Below, piece by piece: positions 6,225 to 16,258 of a DNA stretch of 51,252 bases (within the stretch, counting starts at the first letter, position 1; each line of letters starts with the position of its first letter). A program made the position numbers and the translations under genes. The DNA comes from a virus. The stretch is from positions 1 through 51,252 of IMG/VR virus record IMGVR_UViG_3300045996_000928. The stretch is one strand, 5' to 3'. The notes under the pieces are model-generated. The model saw only the letters and a program-made list of their open reading frames with translations. It searched no databases and was not told the DNA's origin.

Positions 6225-8642
6225 TTAAATTACTTGGTATGTAAATGTGAAATGTATTACAGGGGTGGTTCCCGACCCGGATATAAAAGATAACAATGCT
6301 TCATCAGGTCCGGGGCTTCCAATTAAAGTAGCATCATTAACAATACCACCTGTGCTGCTTGAACCTTGTGCCACGCCATTTAACTCATAAATAGTACCTA
6401 TGTTTGATGGTATAGGTAATGATATATTTATATCTGTATTTGTGCTCGCAGAGGTTACAGTTAAATCCACCCTGCCACTTACTGTAACTATATTTCCAAC
6501 CCTTGTATATTGGCACACCCTCGGAGTGTTTGCTGTTACATTACTGCCGTTAGTTATTGTTGGTGTGTATGTTCCGCTTGATACAGAAAGAGCCGTTATA
6601 TCCGCTAGCCTTGCTACCTCATTTGGATTTGATGGCGCTGCTGCTGTAGTTCCACTCGGTAATTCGGTTACGCTCACTAAAACCTTATTTGCGTCTGTAG
6701 CGACTAATTGCGAAAGTGATAATGCCGTACTACCTATACTTCCCGTAACATCTAATTTTGGCGCGCCAGCGGTTGCAGAAGATGCGCCTAATAATAAATT
6801 ATTACTTGCGTTTATTCTGAATACCTCCGTATTATTAATAAACCTTATAGTAGGGCTTGTTCCTGCGGCTTGGTAGTACATACCCGTTGCGTCTACACCA
6901 AGATCGCCTGTAAATGATGTGTTTTGAACCCTAAAACGAGCGTCTGCTGTTGATGCGGTATTTCTGTTTAAAACCATTGAAGCTCCAGCAGTTGACACCT
7001 CTAATCTTTGTGTGGGTACAGCTATGCCAATACCCACCCTACCATTTGCCAACACCCTCATTAATTCAGTTCCGCCATTATTGCCGCCCTGCCAAATAAA
7101 ATCAGCTCCCGTTGTAGCATTTCCCGTAGTTGTCTTAAATGTCAATGGACTTGTTGTTGTCGTGCCCCCTACAATTAAAGGAGATGTAACAGTGGTAGCG
7201 GACGCACCCCCGTTCACTTGCAATTTATTTCCACCATCATCCGTAGTAGTGGCAATTAATATTCTATTAGCTGCACTAATTCTAAAGGCTTCACCACCAG
7301 CAGGAGAGTTAATAAATTTAACAACCCCGACACCCGACCCAAGAGACACGTAACCACCATCCGATTCTGCTCCAAAATCCATCTCGTAAAGGGTATTTCT
7401 TGCCCTAAATCTTGCGTCTACATTGGTGAGTGTGTTTCTTACCTGCATAATAATCCCTCCTGGGTATTGAGCGTCTACAAAATGCTGTGGTGATGATGTT
7501 CCAATACCAATCCGTCCATTATTTAAAATTCGCATAAACTCCGTTGCCCCATTATCCCCACCCTTAAATATCATATCTGCGCCCGTTGCGCCCACACCAG
7601 TAGTTGTTTGAAGTGATAATGTGCTTGTAGTTCCTGTTCCGCCGATAAGTAAAGGGCCAGTTAACGATGTATGTAGTCCGTCTCCTAAAACAGGGGCAAC
7701 AAAAGTTTTATTGTATAAAGTATTTACCCCACTTATATACTTACCATAACTAACATAATTATTGGCTACGTTACCGCTATCGGCTTTTGGCAAATAAGTT
7801 AACCCCTCCTGATACCTTAAAGGCATACCATTAGCGGTGGGGGCATTGGATATTTTAACATTATTTAGCATATAGGTGGTATCATTACTAACTTGTATTT
7901 GACCGCCACCTGCAACACCAACTTCAACAGTTCCACCTGTACCAACATTTAAAGCTGTTAAGCTACTATTGCCATAAAACGCTGTATTTGATAGAAACTT
8001 ACTTGTTACGTCCTTAAACCACAAACCACCATAAACAGAGGCGTAACCCAATGTTAAACCATGATTACTGCCGTCTGATATGTTTTGCAAGCCCGTTGCA
8101 TCATTACCGCCCGTTAGTTTCCAATAATTAGTACTTAATGAATAAGGTGTGGCATATATCGTACTGTCAGCCAGCCTCAAGACCTCATTCCCGGTCGTGG
8201 GCACTTGATCTGACCTCAAACCGCTTGTAAAATCTGTTCTTGCGCTAAAGAAAAACCTGTTTAGGGCCGCCACATATCCATGCGCACCCGTAGATACCAA
8301 TTGGTTGCTTGCGTTTTTATACATCCCATAATTAGTTCCGCTTGGGGTTGTACCGTTGTATTTCCAATTTGTAACATATCCATCTGCATTTACCGTATCA
8401 TTCTTTAGCTTGTAGGACGATAGCCCGGTTAATGTTGCAAACCTTAAATTAGCCTCTGTAGCTGAATAAAATTGATTCCAGCCAATTCCGGGAAAGTTTA
8501 TCCATGTTTGATGTAATGAATCTAAAAACTTTGTCCTTACGGAAATAGTTGATGGATTAGTGCCTCCGGGTAATGTTACTGTGTTTTGCGCAAAGGCATT
8601 AAACGCCGATAGAAACAGGATGATTGCTAACAGTTTTTTCAT
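6225..8642 (-). CDS. Tail fibre / receptor-binding protein with Sec signal peptide
   Basis: An 805-residue protein from the ATG at 8642. A TTG at 8660 is the only upstream alternative. It opens with a textbook signal peptide, MKKLLAIILFLSAFNAFAQ, with a likely cut after Ala18 or Gln19. The body is Gly/Ser/Thr-rich beta structure. It contains repeated blocks of the 'NNGRIGIGTSSPQH' and 'ANGRVGIGIAVPTQRLEV' type, each preceded by 'GADFIWQGGNNGGTELMRVL', which are typical of trimeric fibre shafts. The C-terminus is a beta-rich knob-like domain without an S74 chaperone signature. Its place at the end of the tail operon supports a receptor-binding role. The signal peptide is unexpected for a virion protein assembled in the cytoplasm. 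Confidence 0.75.
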   Translation of the reverse strand: MKKLLAIILFLSAFNAFAQNTVTLPGGTNPSTISVRTKFLDSLHQTWINFPGIGWNQFYSATEANLRFATLTGLSSYKLKNDTVNADGYVTNWKYNGTTPSGTNYGMYKNASNQLVSTGAHGYVAALNRFFFSARTDFTSGLRSDQVPTTGNEVLRLADSTIYATPYSLSTNYWKLTGGNDATGLQNISDGSNHGLTLGYASVYGGLWFKDVTSKFLSNTAFYGNSSLTALNVGTGGTVEVGVAGGGQIQVSNDTTYMLNNVKISNAPTANGMPLRYQEGLTYLPKADSGNVANNYVSYGKYISGVNTLYNKTFVAPVLGDGLHTSLTGPLLIGGTGTTSTLSLQTTTGVGATGADMIFKGGDNGATEFMRILNNGRIGIGTSSPQHFVDAQYPGGIIMQVRNTLTNVDARFRARNTLYEMDFGAESDGGYVSLGSGVGVVKFINSPAGGEAFRISAANRILIATTTDDGGNKLQVNGGASATTVTSPLIVGGTTTTSPLTFKTTTGNATTGADFIWQGGNNGGTELMRVLANGRVGIGIAVPTQRLEVSTAGASMVLNRNTASTADARFRVQNTSFTGDLGVDATGMYYQAAGTSPTIRFINNTEVFRINASNNLLLGASSATAGAPKLDVTGSIGSTALSLSQLVATDANKVLVSVTELPSGTTAAAPSNPNEVARLADITALSVSSGTYTPTITNGSNVTANTPRVCQYTRVGNIVTVSGRVDLTVTSASTNTDINISLPIPSNIGTIYELNGVAQGSSSTGGIVNDATLIGSPGPDEALLSFISGSGTTPVIHFTFTYQVI

Positions 8643-8832
8643 TGATTTTTTCGTTTTCAATGAACGCTGTCACTCTAAGGCAATCGGGTTCGTTTGTTAA
8701 TATAAAAGTTATCTCTTTATTGCATTTTTTACACCATAAAAAAACCTTGCTACCTACCTCTGCTCTGCCCAATAATTTATCATGTATTGGACATCTGCAA
8801 TCTACCTCTATTTGGTTAACTTCAATGGGCAT
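8599..8832 (-). CDS. Com-like zinc-ribbon protein
   Basis: A 77-residue protein with a Cys-x-Cys and a Cys-x2-Cys knuckle (CRCPIHDKLL, then WCKKCNKEITF). The pattern of 'C..C.KLL.......v...C..C...I' resembles the Com family of phage Mu, whose founder activates translation of the mom modification gene by binding its mRNA. Here the gene overlaps the start of the tail-fibre gene by 44 bp, so an RNA-binding control of fibre translation is a possible role (inference). The Cys spacing of the first knuckle is atypical. Confidence 0.6.
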   Translation of the reverse strand: MPIEVNQIEVDCRCPIHDKLLGRAEVGSKVFLWCKKCNKEITFILTNEPDCLRVTAFIENEKINEKTVSNHPVSIGV

Positions 8833-8892
8833 TATGATGCTTTTAAATTGGTATAAAATTAAGCAACATTTTAATAAAAAATAGTACTTTTT

Positions 8893-9390
8893 TTATGGCT
8901 TAATAATGATGTTAATGTTGTCTAAAGTTAAGCCCCCTGATATGCCTGTATCTGTATCAGGCTGAAGGGTTAATTCAACTAATGAACTGTAAGTAATGTC
9001 AAACCATTCTTTGTTTGAAATCCATGCTGCCGTGTCCTTTGGTGTTGTGTTTAATGAGCTTGTAATTATCTCAAATTTTATATCAGGATTTGCCTGATAA
9101 TCGGACAAATCAAAACCAATAGAAACCGGGCTTGCAGCACCTATTTTTACGGTACTATCGTCAAAATTTATGATCACCGGAGTTTCCGAATTTGCAGGCA
9201 GATTATAAACCTTTGGTGTAGCAATTTCGGGAGTGTTTTCTTCCAATAACTTTTTGGTTATAAAGTCCTCGTCTTCAAGTTCACCTAATCCGTAATCTTG
9301 CTTATATCCCGTTGGTGCCGAATGAGCAACACGAAGTCCGGTTTTCGGGGTTATTTCGTCTACTGCTTTTGTTACTTTTGCTGTTGCCAT
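8893..9390 (-). CDS. Putative virion protein (165 aa)
   Basis: A beta-rich protein with a disordered N-terminal third (about 1-55) and no signal peptide. The later part has a jelly-roll-like pattern of short strands (TPVIINFDDSTVKIGAASPVS). It sits 4 bp behind the tail protein gene at 9395 and before the Com-like and fibre genes, suggesting a small tail-tip or fibre-attachment subunit. No family recognised. Confidence 0.6.
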   Translation of the reverse strand: MATAKVTKAVDEITPKTGLRVAHSAPTGYKQDYGLGELEDEDFITKKLLEENTPEIATPKVYNLPANSETPVIINFDDSTVKIGAASPVSIGFDLSDYQANPDIKFEIITSSLNTTPKDTAAWISNKEWFDITYSSLVELTLQPDTDTGISGGLTLDNINIIIKP

Positions 9391-9394
9391 GTCA

Positions 9395-11053
9395 TTAATC
9401 TGTTATACATACAAAAAATACGGTTACCCTGGCCCTGTTTGATATATCCATAGGTTGAACACTTGAATTATTGCTTTTGGTTTTACCCATTGTCGGCACG
9501 GTGTTGGTAGTTGACATTATGTAATCACGTTTGATATTAACATCTTTTTCATGGTTTACATAAGTTTCTCCGGTCAAATCAGGGCCGTTTTTATCACTAT
9601 TAAACATTAAGTGGTAGTGATCTCCAACCTGATTTGCTGACTGGGTTATTAAGTTATCTACGTTACCTACCAATATATCACGGGTTAAAGGCTGTGAACT
9701 ATCCCAACCTTTTTCAATAAGCCCGTTCATGTCTTTAGTGCCGTTTGTACCTGATAATACGCACCCCTCATATTTAGTACCGACGTTACCAACACCTGTT
9801 CCTATATTCCAGTCAATTTCGAAGTCGCCAATATTAACTTCCTCATAACTATATCGTGTGCCTTTAACAAAAGGTTTTGGTGCTGGCGACGGTACAAATT
9901 CCGGTGCATCTAATTGATCCCATTCTACTACTATATTACAATTTGTGCCAGCAAGCCCTAATAAATAAAGTGTTGTAACTCCCTCTGTAGGGTCTGAAAT
10001 TTCCCATACTTCAATCGCTCTTCCATCGGTTGTATAAGCTGGTGCAATTGGGTCGCTTCCGTCTGCTGTTTTGCTTGCATTAACGGTAAAAATATCGCCA
10101 CCCAAATTGTAAATAATGATACGTGTTATTAACGAAAAATCATTAAATACACCTGCTATGGTGATATTGCTTGATACGCTTAAATACTTTTTAGTTCTTG
10201 TTACCACTTGTATTGCATCTGCGGGAGTTTCACCCGGTTGATATGTTTGTAAATATCGGTTAATTACTTCAATAATATTAATTTTTAATCCTATGAAATT
10301 AGGGCTTAATTGGTCGGCTCTTGTAACCTCCCATTTTGAACCATTTGTGTTTTGATAATACACCCCGTCAAGCTGTATTTGATCGCAAGAAAAAGCCCAA
10401 TTTAATTTATCTGCAACATAGGGTGGAATACCTGCAAAACCTCTGTTAGAACCTACGTAAAAAGTAAACTCTCTACGGGGTGTGGAATGTAGCTTTGTAG
10501 TATTGTAATATTGGTCATTATAAATCACATCATCAAAGGCGGGGGTGTAATCTTCAATGTTGCCCTCAACTACTAAATTAAATACAATTCCTGTGCTGAA
10601 AATAGCCGAATATTCATTAACCGAATTAGTGTATTGGACTACTACGGTTTGCGGAAAACTATCGGCTGTTTGGATTAACCCACTACGCTCTATTTTTAAT
10701 ACAGGATCATCGTTTGTATAATGACTTTCCACAAAGTATTTACCTGCCGGATAATCGCCCCAATTAATAGTAAATTCATATAAGGTAAATGTTTGGTCAA
10801 GTATGCCACTTGTTGGTGTTGCCCCGGTAATCGTATCTACTAAAAAGCCTGTATCGCCATCATAAATCTTAAACTCTGGCACCCAGTCAGACAATACCTG
10901 TACGGTTTGAGGCAACCCCCTTAATGCTTTTTGATAATAACACTTTTGAGGCCCCTGAAAATCAAACGGCAAATTATTGTATATCGGGTTAAACGTAGTA
11001 ACCGGGTTCATCCATATAGGATTGATTGCGGGATATATGTATTGCTTTGCCAT
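9395..11053 (-). CDS. Putative tail tip / fibre protein (552 aa)
   Basis: A long beta-rich protein with many Tyr, Asn and Thr residues. The N-terminal part contains strand blocks with FKIYDGDTGFLVDTI and AGKYFVESHYTNDD, consistent with fibronectin-like or carbohydrate-binding folds. The C-terminal 100 residues contain GDHYHLMF and resemble the phage tail-collar region. The start overlaps the stop of the upstream gene by one base (11053). Order within the operon (tape measure, tail tip, this gene, fibre) supports a distal tail role. Confidence 0.6.
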   Translation of the reverse strand: MAKQYIYPAINPIWMNPVTTFNPIYNNLPFDFQGPQKCYYQKALRGLPQTVQVLSDWVPEFKIYDGDTGFLVDTITGATPTSGILDQTFTLYEFTINWGDYPAGKYFVESHYTNDDPVLKIERSGLIQTADSFPQTVVVQYTNSVNEYSAIFSTGIVFNLVVEGNIEDYTPAFDDVIYNDQYYNTTKLHSTPRREFTFYVGSNRGFAGIPPYVADKLNWAFSCDQIQLDGVYYQNTNGSKWEVTRADQLSPNFIGLKINIIEVINRYLQTYQPGETPADAIQVVTRTKKYLSVSSNITIAGVFNDFSLITRIIIYNLGGDIFTVNASKTADGSDPIAPAYTTDGRAIEVWEISDPTEGVTTLYLLGLAGTNCNIVVEWDQLDAPEFVPSPAPKPFVKGTRYSYEEVNIGDFEIDWNIGTGVGNVGTKYEGCVLSGTNGTKDMNGLIEKGWDSSQPLTRDILVGNVDNLITQSANQVGDHYHLMFNSDKNGPDLTGETYVNHEKDVNIKRDYIMSTTNTVPTMGKTKSNNSSVQPMDISNRARVTVFFVCITD

Positions 11054-13527
11054 TAGTGTACTAATTTTATTAAGTCGTTATTTGGGGTTAATAACCCTTT
11101 AAATTCTTGTTGTGTGTTCTCGCCAACATCTACGCTTATAGTATCCGCAAAAATTTTATATTCTGTTTGATTGTATGTAAACCTGATATATCCATAGGGT
11201 AGGTTATCAATCATCTGCAATGCATTTGTTGGCAATCCAGGCTTAAAAAGGGCATAGAAAGGCAAGAATAACGGCTTGGGTAATTGTGAGATATAAACAG
11301 GGTCTGCTTCAGCCACCCTTATGCCGTCAATATCTGTAGTTACCAAAGCAGTATTTTTAAGTGCTGCAGAAAGTGTAAGCTTATATCCCTGCATATTATA
11401 AAATATGGATGCCAGGTAATTACCGCCCCTTAGCAGGTTTCTTTTTGGTGTAAGTTTCCAGTTATAATAAGACGGATCTACACCTGTTATCATAGGCTTG
11501 CCCGTAGTGGTATTAGTCATTAAACCCTCGGTACGCAAAGGGTGGTAATAGATAAACGGTACTGTATTTTCAGGATCAGATTTTTTCCATACCATTATAG
11601 TATCATTATCCGACCTACTGGCAGCGGTATCGTTTTGAGTTATGCGTATTTCTTCAATACCAAACGGATCGGCCCTATATGGGCTAACAAGGTTTAATTC
11701 TTTTTTAGGGTTAAGTATGTTGGAGATATAAGTTTGCTCTGAATTAACCTCTGTAAACCCGTTAAGCTGGCTATATTGTTGGTCTTTATAACCTACTTTA
11801 ATGGAGTTATAAAGCATATCTGTAGCCGGTATTATTTTTATTTCATCATTAACTTTACCTGCATTAAGATTACCCACACTTGCACGATATACATAGTCTA
11901 AGTTTTCTATAAAGCAGCGTCCTACAGTTGGGTTTAAAATAGCATCTACCGGGTCAGGATTAGGTACGGTTTCAATACCAAACGAAGCATTCCCGCCCTG
12001 TACTGAATAAATGGCCTGAAAGAAATCCCTGAAATTGGTTATTAACTGGGCAGATGCTTCAATTTGCTCAACAAATGAAGATTCATGGCTTCCTGTAAAT
12101 GTATCAAAGCCCAGTTTGTATTCAAAAACTTGACCCGGTGAATAGGTAATTGAATTATAAGTAACTGTAGTTCCGGAATCCCCGCCAACTAAATACTTGC
12201 CGCCTGCTTGCAAAGTGTCGCCCGGATCATAAACAGCACCCACAAAACCCGATTTATATCTTTCAACTACTGCACCACTACCTGAAAAACTTAGCACACC
12301 TGTAGCATAAGAAAACGTTTCATCTACTACATAGCTGCGCCCGTTATAAGTAGCCGTCCCAACAAGCACTTTATACAATCCGGGGAATAATGTATCACCG
12401 GGGTAATACAAACTCCCTGTAGCTAATCTTATGCTGTCAGATGAGGTAATTACAAGGTCACTTAATGCACCATCTAAAAGGTCAGATTTATAAGTTACGG
12501 GCAGGTTTGGCGAACTGTTAGTATTGGTGTTCATAGCCTCTAAAAGCTTGCCAAATAAATAGCTTGCAGGCAATGCCCTGCACATAGTTGCGGGACTAAT
12601 GGTATTGTAGGATAAATTAAACGTTCCTCCTGAAATAGCTATACCTGTGCCAATCGTTAATGTGCCTACCTGTTCCACATAGAAAAATAGTTTTTCACCC
12701 GTTACTACATTAAGGGTTTGATTTATTTCTACATTAAATTCAGTTACTCCGGTAGGTACGGTTTGGTCAAATAAAGACAGTCTTATAGTACCTGAATTAT
12801 TAATAAAATACATTTTTAAATGGGCTGCGCCACTAATACCGGCAATAGCCGCCCCCTGTATTGATCCCTTTATTAATAGTTTGCCGTCTACCCTAGAAAA
12901 GAAAAAATTATTATTTAGTGTACTCCAATCGGGGCTACTTAATTGATCATAACCTACAGCTTGTGATGAATAATTAACACTATTTTGTTGGTTTGCCGCC
13001 AACGCCATAGGGGGAAAGTAATCAGAATGTATATTACCGTCAGGTGGGCCACTTGGAATAAGTGTAGCCTGCTCTTTTAATTCAAGTGGTGTAAGCTCTA
13101 AATAAATAGCTTCGTCAACATCTAAAGGGATAGCATAATCAGTATTATCATTGGCGTTTAGCTTTACTGTAAAATCATCTGATACCGAATTAACTGTAAA
13201 TGAGGTTAACTCATCCTCGGCGGTGCTAAAGTCTAATTTACCTTTATAGATAGTATTATAAAGCCAGTTATTGGGGTTAAGTAAATTAACGGTTTGTTTA
13301 ACATTAGCCAATATGCCATACTTATAAAACTCTGCCCTTAATATTCGTGCTGCTTTGGTTACAAACTTAATAGGTAAGCTTTCGCCCCTAAACACACCCA
13401 TGTAGGTTTTTGAACGGGTAAACTTAATGGCCGTATTTAACCATCCGTCAGGGGCATTGGTAAGAACTTCGGTTTCAACACCCCGAACATCTAATATAAA
13501 TTCAAATTTATTAGGTTGTGCGCCCAT
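11053..13527 (-). CDS. Putative distal tail / baseplate hub protein (824 aa)
   Basis: An 824-residue protein encoded directly downstream of the tape measure with a one-base overlap at 13527. The N-terminal region (FEFILDVRGVETEVLTNAPDGW) and the C-terminal region (ALQMIDNLPYGYIRFTYNQTEYK) resemble beta-barrel domains of tail-tip proteins of Bacteroidota phages, but I cannot name the family. No peptidase motif was found. Its size and position match the hub that closes the tail tube. Confidence 0.6.
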   Translation of the reverse strand: MGAQPNKFEFILDVRGVETEVLTNAPDGWLNTAIKFTRSKTYMGVFRGESLPIKFVTKAARILRAEFYKYGILANVKQTVNLLNPNNWLYNTIYKGKLDFSTAEDELTSFTVNSVSDDFTVKLNANDNTDYAIPLDVDEAIYLELTPLELKEQATLIPSGPPDGNIHSDYFPPMALAANQQNSVNYSSQAVGYDQLSSPDWSTLNNNFFFSRVDGKLLIKGSIQGAAIAGISGAAHLKMYFINNSGTIRLSLFDQTVPTGVTEFNVEINQTLNVVTGEKLFFYVEQVGTLTIGTGIAISGGTFNLSYNTISPATMCRALPASYLFGKLLEAMNTNTNSSPNLPVTYKSDLLDGALSDLVITSSDSIRLATGSLYYPGDTLFPGLYKVLVGTATYNGRSYVVDETFSYATGVLSFSGSGAVVERYKSGFVGAVYDPGDTLQAGGKYLVGGDSGTTVTYNSITYSPGQVFEYKLGFDTFTGSHESSFVEQIEASAQLITNFRDFFQAIYSVQGGNASFGIETVPNPDPVDAILNPTVGRCFIENLDYVYRASVGNLNAGKVNDEIKIIPATDMLYNSIKVGYKDQQYSQLNGFTEVNSEQTYISNILNPKKELNLVSPYRADPFGIEEIRITQNDTAASRSDNDTIMVWKKSDPENTVPFIYYHPLRTEGLMTNTTTGKPMITGVDPSYYNWKLTPKRNLLRGGNYLASIFYNMQGYKLTLSAALKNTALVTTDIDGIRVAEADPVYISQLPKPLFLPFYALFKPGLPTNALQMIDNLPYGYIRFTYNQTEYKIFADTISVDVGENTQQEFKGLLTPNNDLIKLVH

Positions 13528-16256
13528 TAGTAGTTTCTTTGTCTTGAATAATCACCCCATCTGTCACCCTGTATGTTTACTATAGGGCGTTTTTGATTTT
13601 TAATATTTTCTGCTATCTCTGCTAATAGTTTTTCTGATTTCCTATTATCGGTTGTTGAGGTAGCTAAATATTGTATAGATTCAGGCTTTGACACCATTTT
13701 CATCAAATCCTTATTGTTGATAATTTTAGTACCAGCTTTAGCATAGGTAACATTTTCATGTCCGGCTGTTAAAGAATACTTACCTGACGGATCAATACGT
13801 AGTTCCGGCCCGGCCTCACCTGTTATGATTGGCCCGTCTTTTTGAACCGTACCGCCTTTTTCAAATTTGGGTATAGGTGTTGCTAAAATGGTAGCTATTT
13901 GAACAGCACCAATAGCCGCTATAACACCAACTAAAGGCGAAAACAATATACCACCCTCGGCAAGCGTTTTACTTATCGCCTCGGCGGTATTACGGATAAC
14001 TGCGGCAATACTCAAAGCCTTATCAAATTCAGCTTGCCTGGTCTTTATTTGGCGCTCCTCTTGTGCTAGTTTTTGCTTTTCTGCTGTTGCCCTAGCGTTA
14101 ATGATGGATATTTTAGCCGCTTTATCCTGTTCGCTTGCTATGCTATTGTTAACTGCATCAATTTCAGATTTGCTCTTAGCGTCAATTTCGTTTTTCTCTT
14201 CCTGAATACGGTTTAATTGATTAGTAAAAGCACCGTCGCCAACCGCCTTAGTGAAGTTAAATAACTCATCTATAAGTTGCTTTTCACGCTCTTTAAGTTC
14301 TTTTTTCTTATTGGCTGCACGTTCAGCATCCGCAATCTCTTGATCTGCTACCAACTTAGATAGCTTTAGTTTTAATTCGGCAAGTTTTAACTCATCCGAG
14401 GCTGTATCAGCACCAAATTCTTTTTCTAAGCGCAGAACTTCCTCTAGGGCTGATATTTGAATAGCAACAGATTGCTTTGTTAATGATTTTTCAATCTCAT
14501 TTTTCTGCTCTTCGTAAATAGTTTTAGATATTAAACCCTGCTTGTATTGCCCAGCCAATATCATTAACTGCATATCTGCTGAATCCTGGGCATCCTGTAA
14601 CTCTTGAGATTGCTTTTGCAGATAAACATTCTTAGAGTTTGTTAAAATCGCTTTTAAGCGTTCCTCTTCGGCTTTCTCGCCACGCTTTTTAGCATCCTCA
14701 ATTTGCTTTTCGTAGTCATTTTGCAAATCCATCAACTCACGTGCGCTTGCCTCTCTTGCCTCTTTTTCTTTTTGCAAACGTGCTTTTAATTCTGCTGCTG
14801 CTTTTTTAGCGTCTTCAGCCGCTTTTTTCTTGCGATCATTATCGTCACCACCAAAAAAATCAAAATTGTTAGTTTTGGCTAATTCAGCCGCTTGCTTATT
14901 CAGGTTTGCAAATATTTTTTCTAAGTCTTTTAAGTCTTTTTGACCTTGCGATATTACCGCCTGATTTCTTTGCTTACCACGCTTAGCTATCGATGCTTTT
15001 ACATTTTTTTCTGCGTCCGGATCAAATTCTACAGATGCTCCATAATTATCAATTAAGCGAGATTTTACCTTATCAAAAAAGTTAGCTGACTGTTCGGGCG
15101 TTTTTAAACGCTCTTGCTCAATTTCAAAGGCTTTTTTAGAGGCAGACTCTAAGGCAAGGTTTGCGGCGGCTTTTAAATATGTAAATTGTATATATGCGTT
15201 GGCATTTTTATTTAGCTGATCCTCCGCATCTTTTAAATTTGTTACTAATCCGGTTGTTTTGCCTATGGTTTCATTATAGTGTTTAACAACTGAATCTTTA
15301 TTTATAAATCCATCTTTAGCTAAATTAATTTCATTCTTTAGTTCAATAACATTCGATACAGCAGTTTTATAATCAGTGCTTTTTAACGCTTCTGATAGTA
15401 GCCTTTGTCTTTCGGCAAATTGGTTAATAGCTTCAGTTCCCTTAAAGGTCGCTTTTATAAATTCTCCTATTTCTTTACCATAAACAGTAAGCAAGGTTAC
15501 ACCAATTGATAAAGCCGTACCCCATGAAAAAATACTTGATGCTATTTGAGAAAACAGTCCAGGTACTTTTTGCCCCTCGGCCCTCATAGCCTTTATTTCA
15601 AGTTGCGTTTGTTTTATTTGGTCAAAGAATATCGGCAAGTTGTTCGATAATGCCATGAACCCCGTTTGTATAGAGTTTGTAAAGGCGGGCATTTCTCTCG
15701 TTAATTGGCTTATGCTGTTTCCTAGTCCATTAAATTTATTCTGATAGTTCCCTACGTTTCTACCGTAATTACCTAATGGCTGATCAATCTCATCTAATCG
15801 TTTACGCAATCCCAAAGCTTGCGCAGATGCTTCTTTAAATTGATAAGATGTTAAACCAAATTGAACCGCAGCGTTTTTAGCCTCCCTGTTTACAGCTTCA
15901 TAGGCTTGTTGTAACTTTAAATAAGCAGATGATGCCTTTGCGGTTTCGGCTGTTTGTTTAGCTAGTTTTTTTTCGTAATCGTCAAACGCTTTTTCACGTG
16001 CCTGTTGCAGACGAATTTCGGCAAGCCTTTCATTTTCTTTTGCTTTACTTACTTTATCAATAGCAGTAGCGGCTTTACCCTGATTTTCTATAAATTCAGG
16101 AATAGATTTAGAACCGGAAATAGCGTTATTAAACTTTGTAGCTTCTGCGGTTGCATCCACTAAAGCCTGTCTTGTTATGCCTAATTTTTTTAACAGGTCG
16201 TCTAACTGGGCAAACCCTTTATCATCTACAAACTCATTTATTTTACCTACCGACAT
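13527..16256 (-). CDS. Tape measure protein
   Basis: A 909-residue protein with long coiled-coil stretches (about 60-150 and 470-760), a hydrophobic segment near 240-262 and a second one near 770-800. It ends with the typical tail-tape sequence FEKGGTVQKDGPIITGEAGP. The family sets tail length and is expelled with DNA at infection. By the usual 1.5 angstrom per residue the tail would be about 135 nm (inference). It starts 2 bp behind the putative tail chaperone gene. Confidence 0.88.
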   Translation of the reverse strand: MSVGKINEFVDDKGFAQLDDLLKKLGITRQALVDATAEATKFNNAISGSKSIPEFIENQGKAATAIDKVSKAKENERLAEIRLQQAREKAFDDYEKKLAKQTAETAKASSAYLKLQQAYEAVNREAKNAAVQFGLTSYQFKEASAQALGLRKRLDEIDQPLGNYGRNVGNYQNKFNGLGNSISQLTREMPAFTNSIQTGFMALSNNLPIFFDQIKQTQLEIKAMRAEGQKVPGLFSQIASSIFSWGTALSIGVTLLTVYGKEIGEFIKATFKGTEAINQFAERQRLLSEALKSTDYKTAVSNVIELKNEINLAKDGFINKDSVVKHYNETIGKTTGLVTNLKDAEDQLNKNANAYIQFTYLKAAANLALESASKKAFEIEQERLKTPEQSANFFDKVKSRLIDNYGASVEFDPDAEKNVKASIAKRGKQRNQAVISQGQKDLKDLEKIFANLNKQAAELAKTNNFDFFGGDDNDRKKKAAEDAKKAAAELKARLQKEKEAREASARELMDLQNDYEKQIEDAKKRGEKAEEERLKAILTNSKNVYLQKQSQELQDAQDSADMQLMILAGQYKQGLISKTIYEEQKNEIEKSLTKQSVAIQISALEEVLRLEKEFGADTASDELKLAELKLKLSKLVADQEIADAERAANKKKELKEREKQLIDELFNFTKAVGDGAFTNQLNRIQEEKNEIDAKSKSEIDAVNNSIASEQDKAAKISIINARATAEKQKLAQEERQIKTRQAEFDKALSIAAVIRNTAEAISKTLAEGGILFSPLVGVIAAIGAVQIATILATPIPKFEKGGTVQKDGPIITGEAGPELRIDPSGKYSLTAGHENVTYAKAGTKIINNKDLMKMVSKPESIQYLATSTTDNRKSEKLLAEIAENIKNQKRPIVNIQGDRWGDYSRQRNY

Positions 16257-16258
16257 TA

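Noticed and set aside
6400-7353. Long plus-strand frames opposite the tail-fibre gene
   Set aside because: They are antisense shadows of the repetitive Gly/Thr-rich fibre gene, with Val/Pro-rich composition and no features of their own.
13527-16256. Peptidoglycan hydrolase domain in the tape measure protein
   Set aside because: I looked for lysozyme-like, NlpC/P60 or M23 motifs and saw none.
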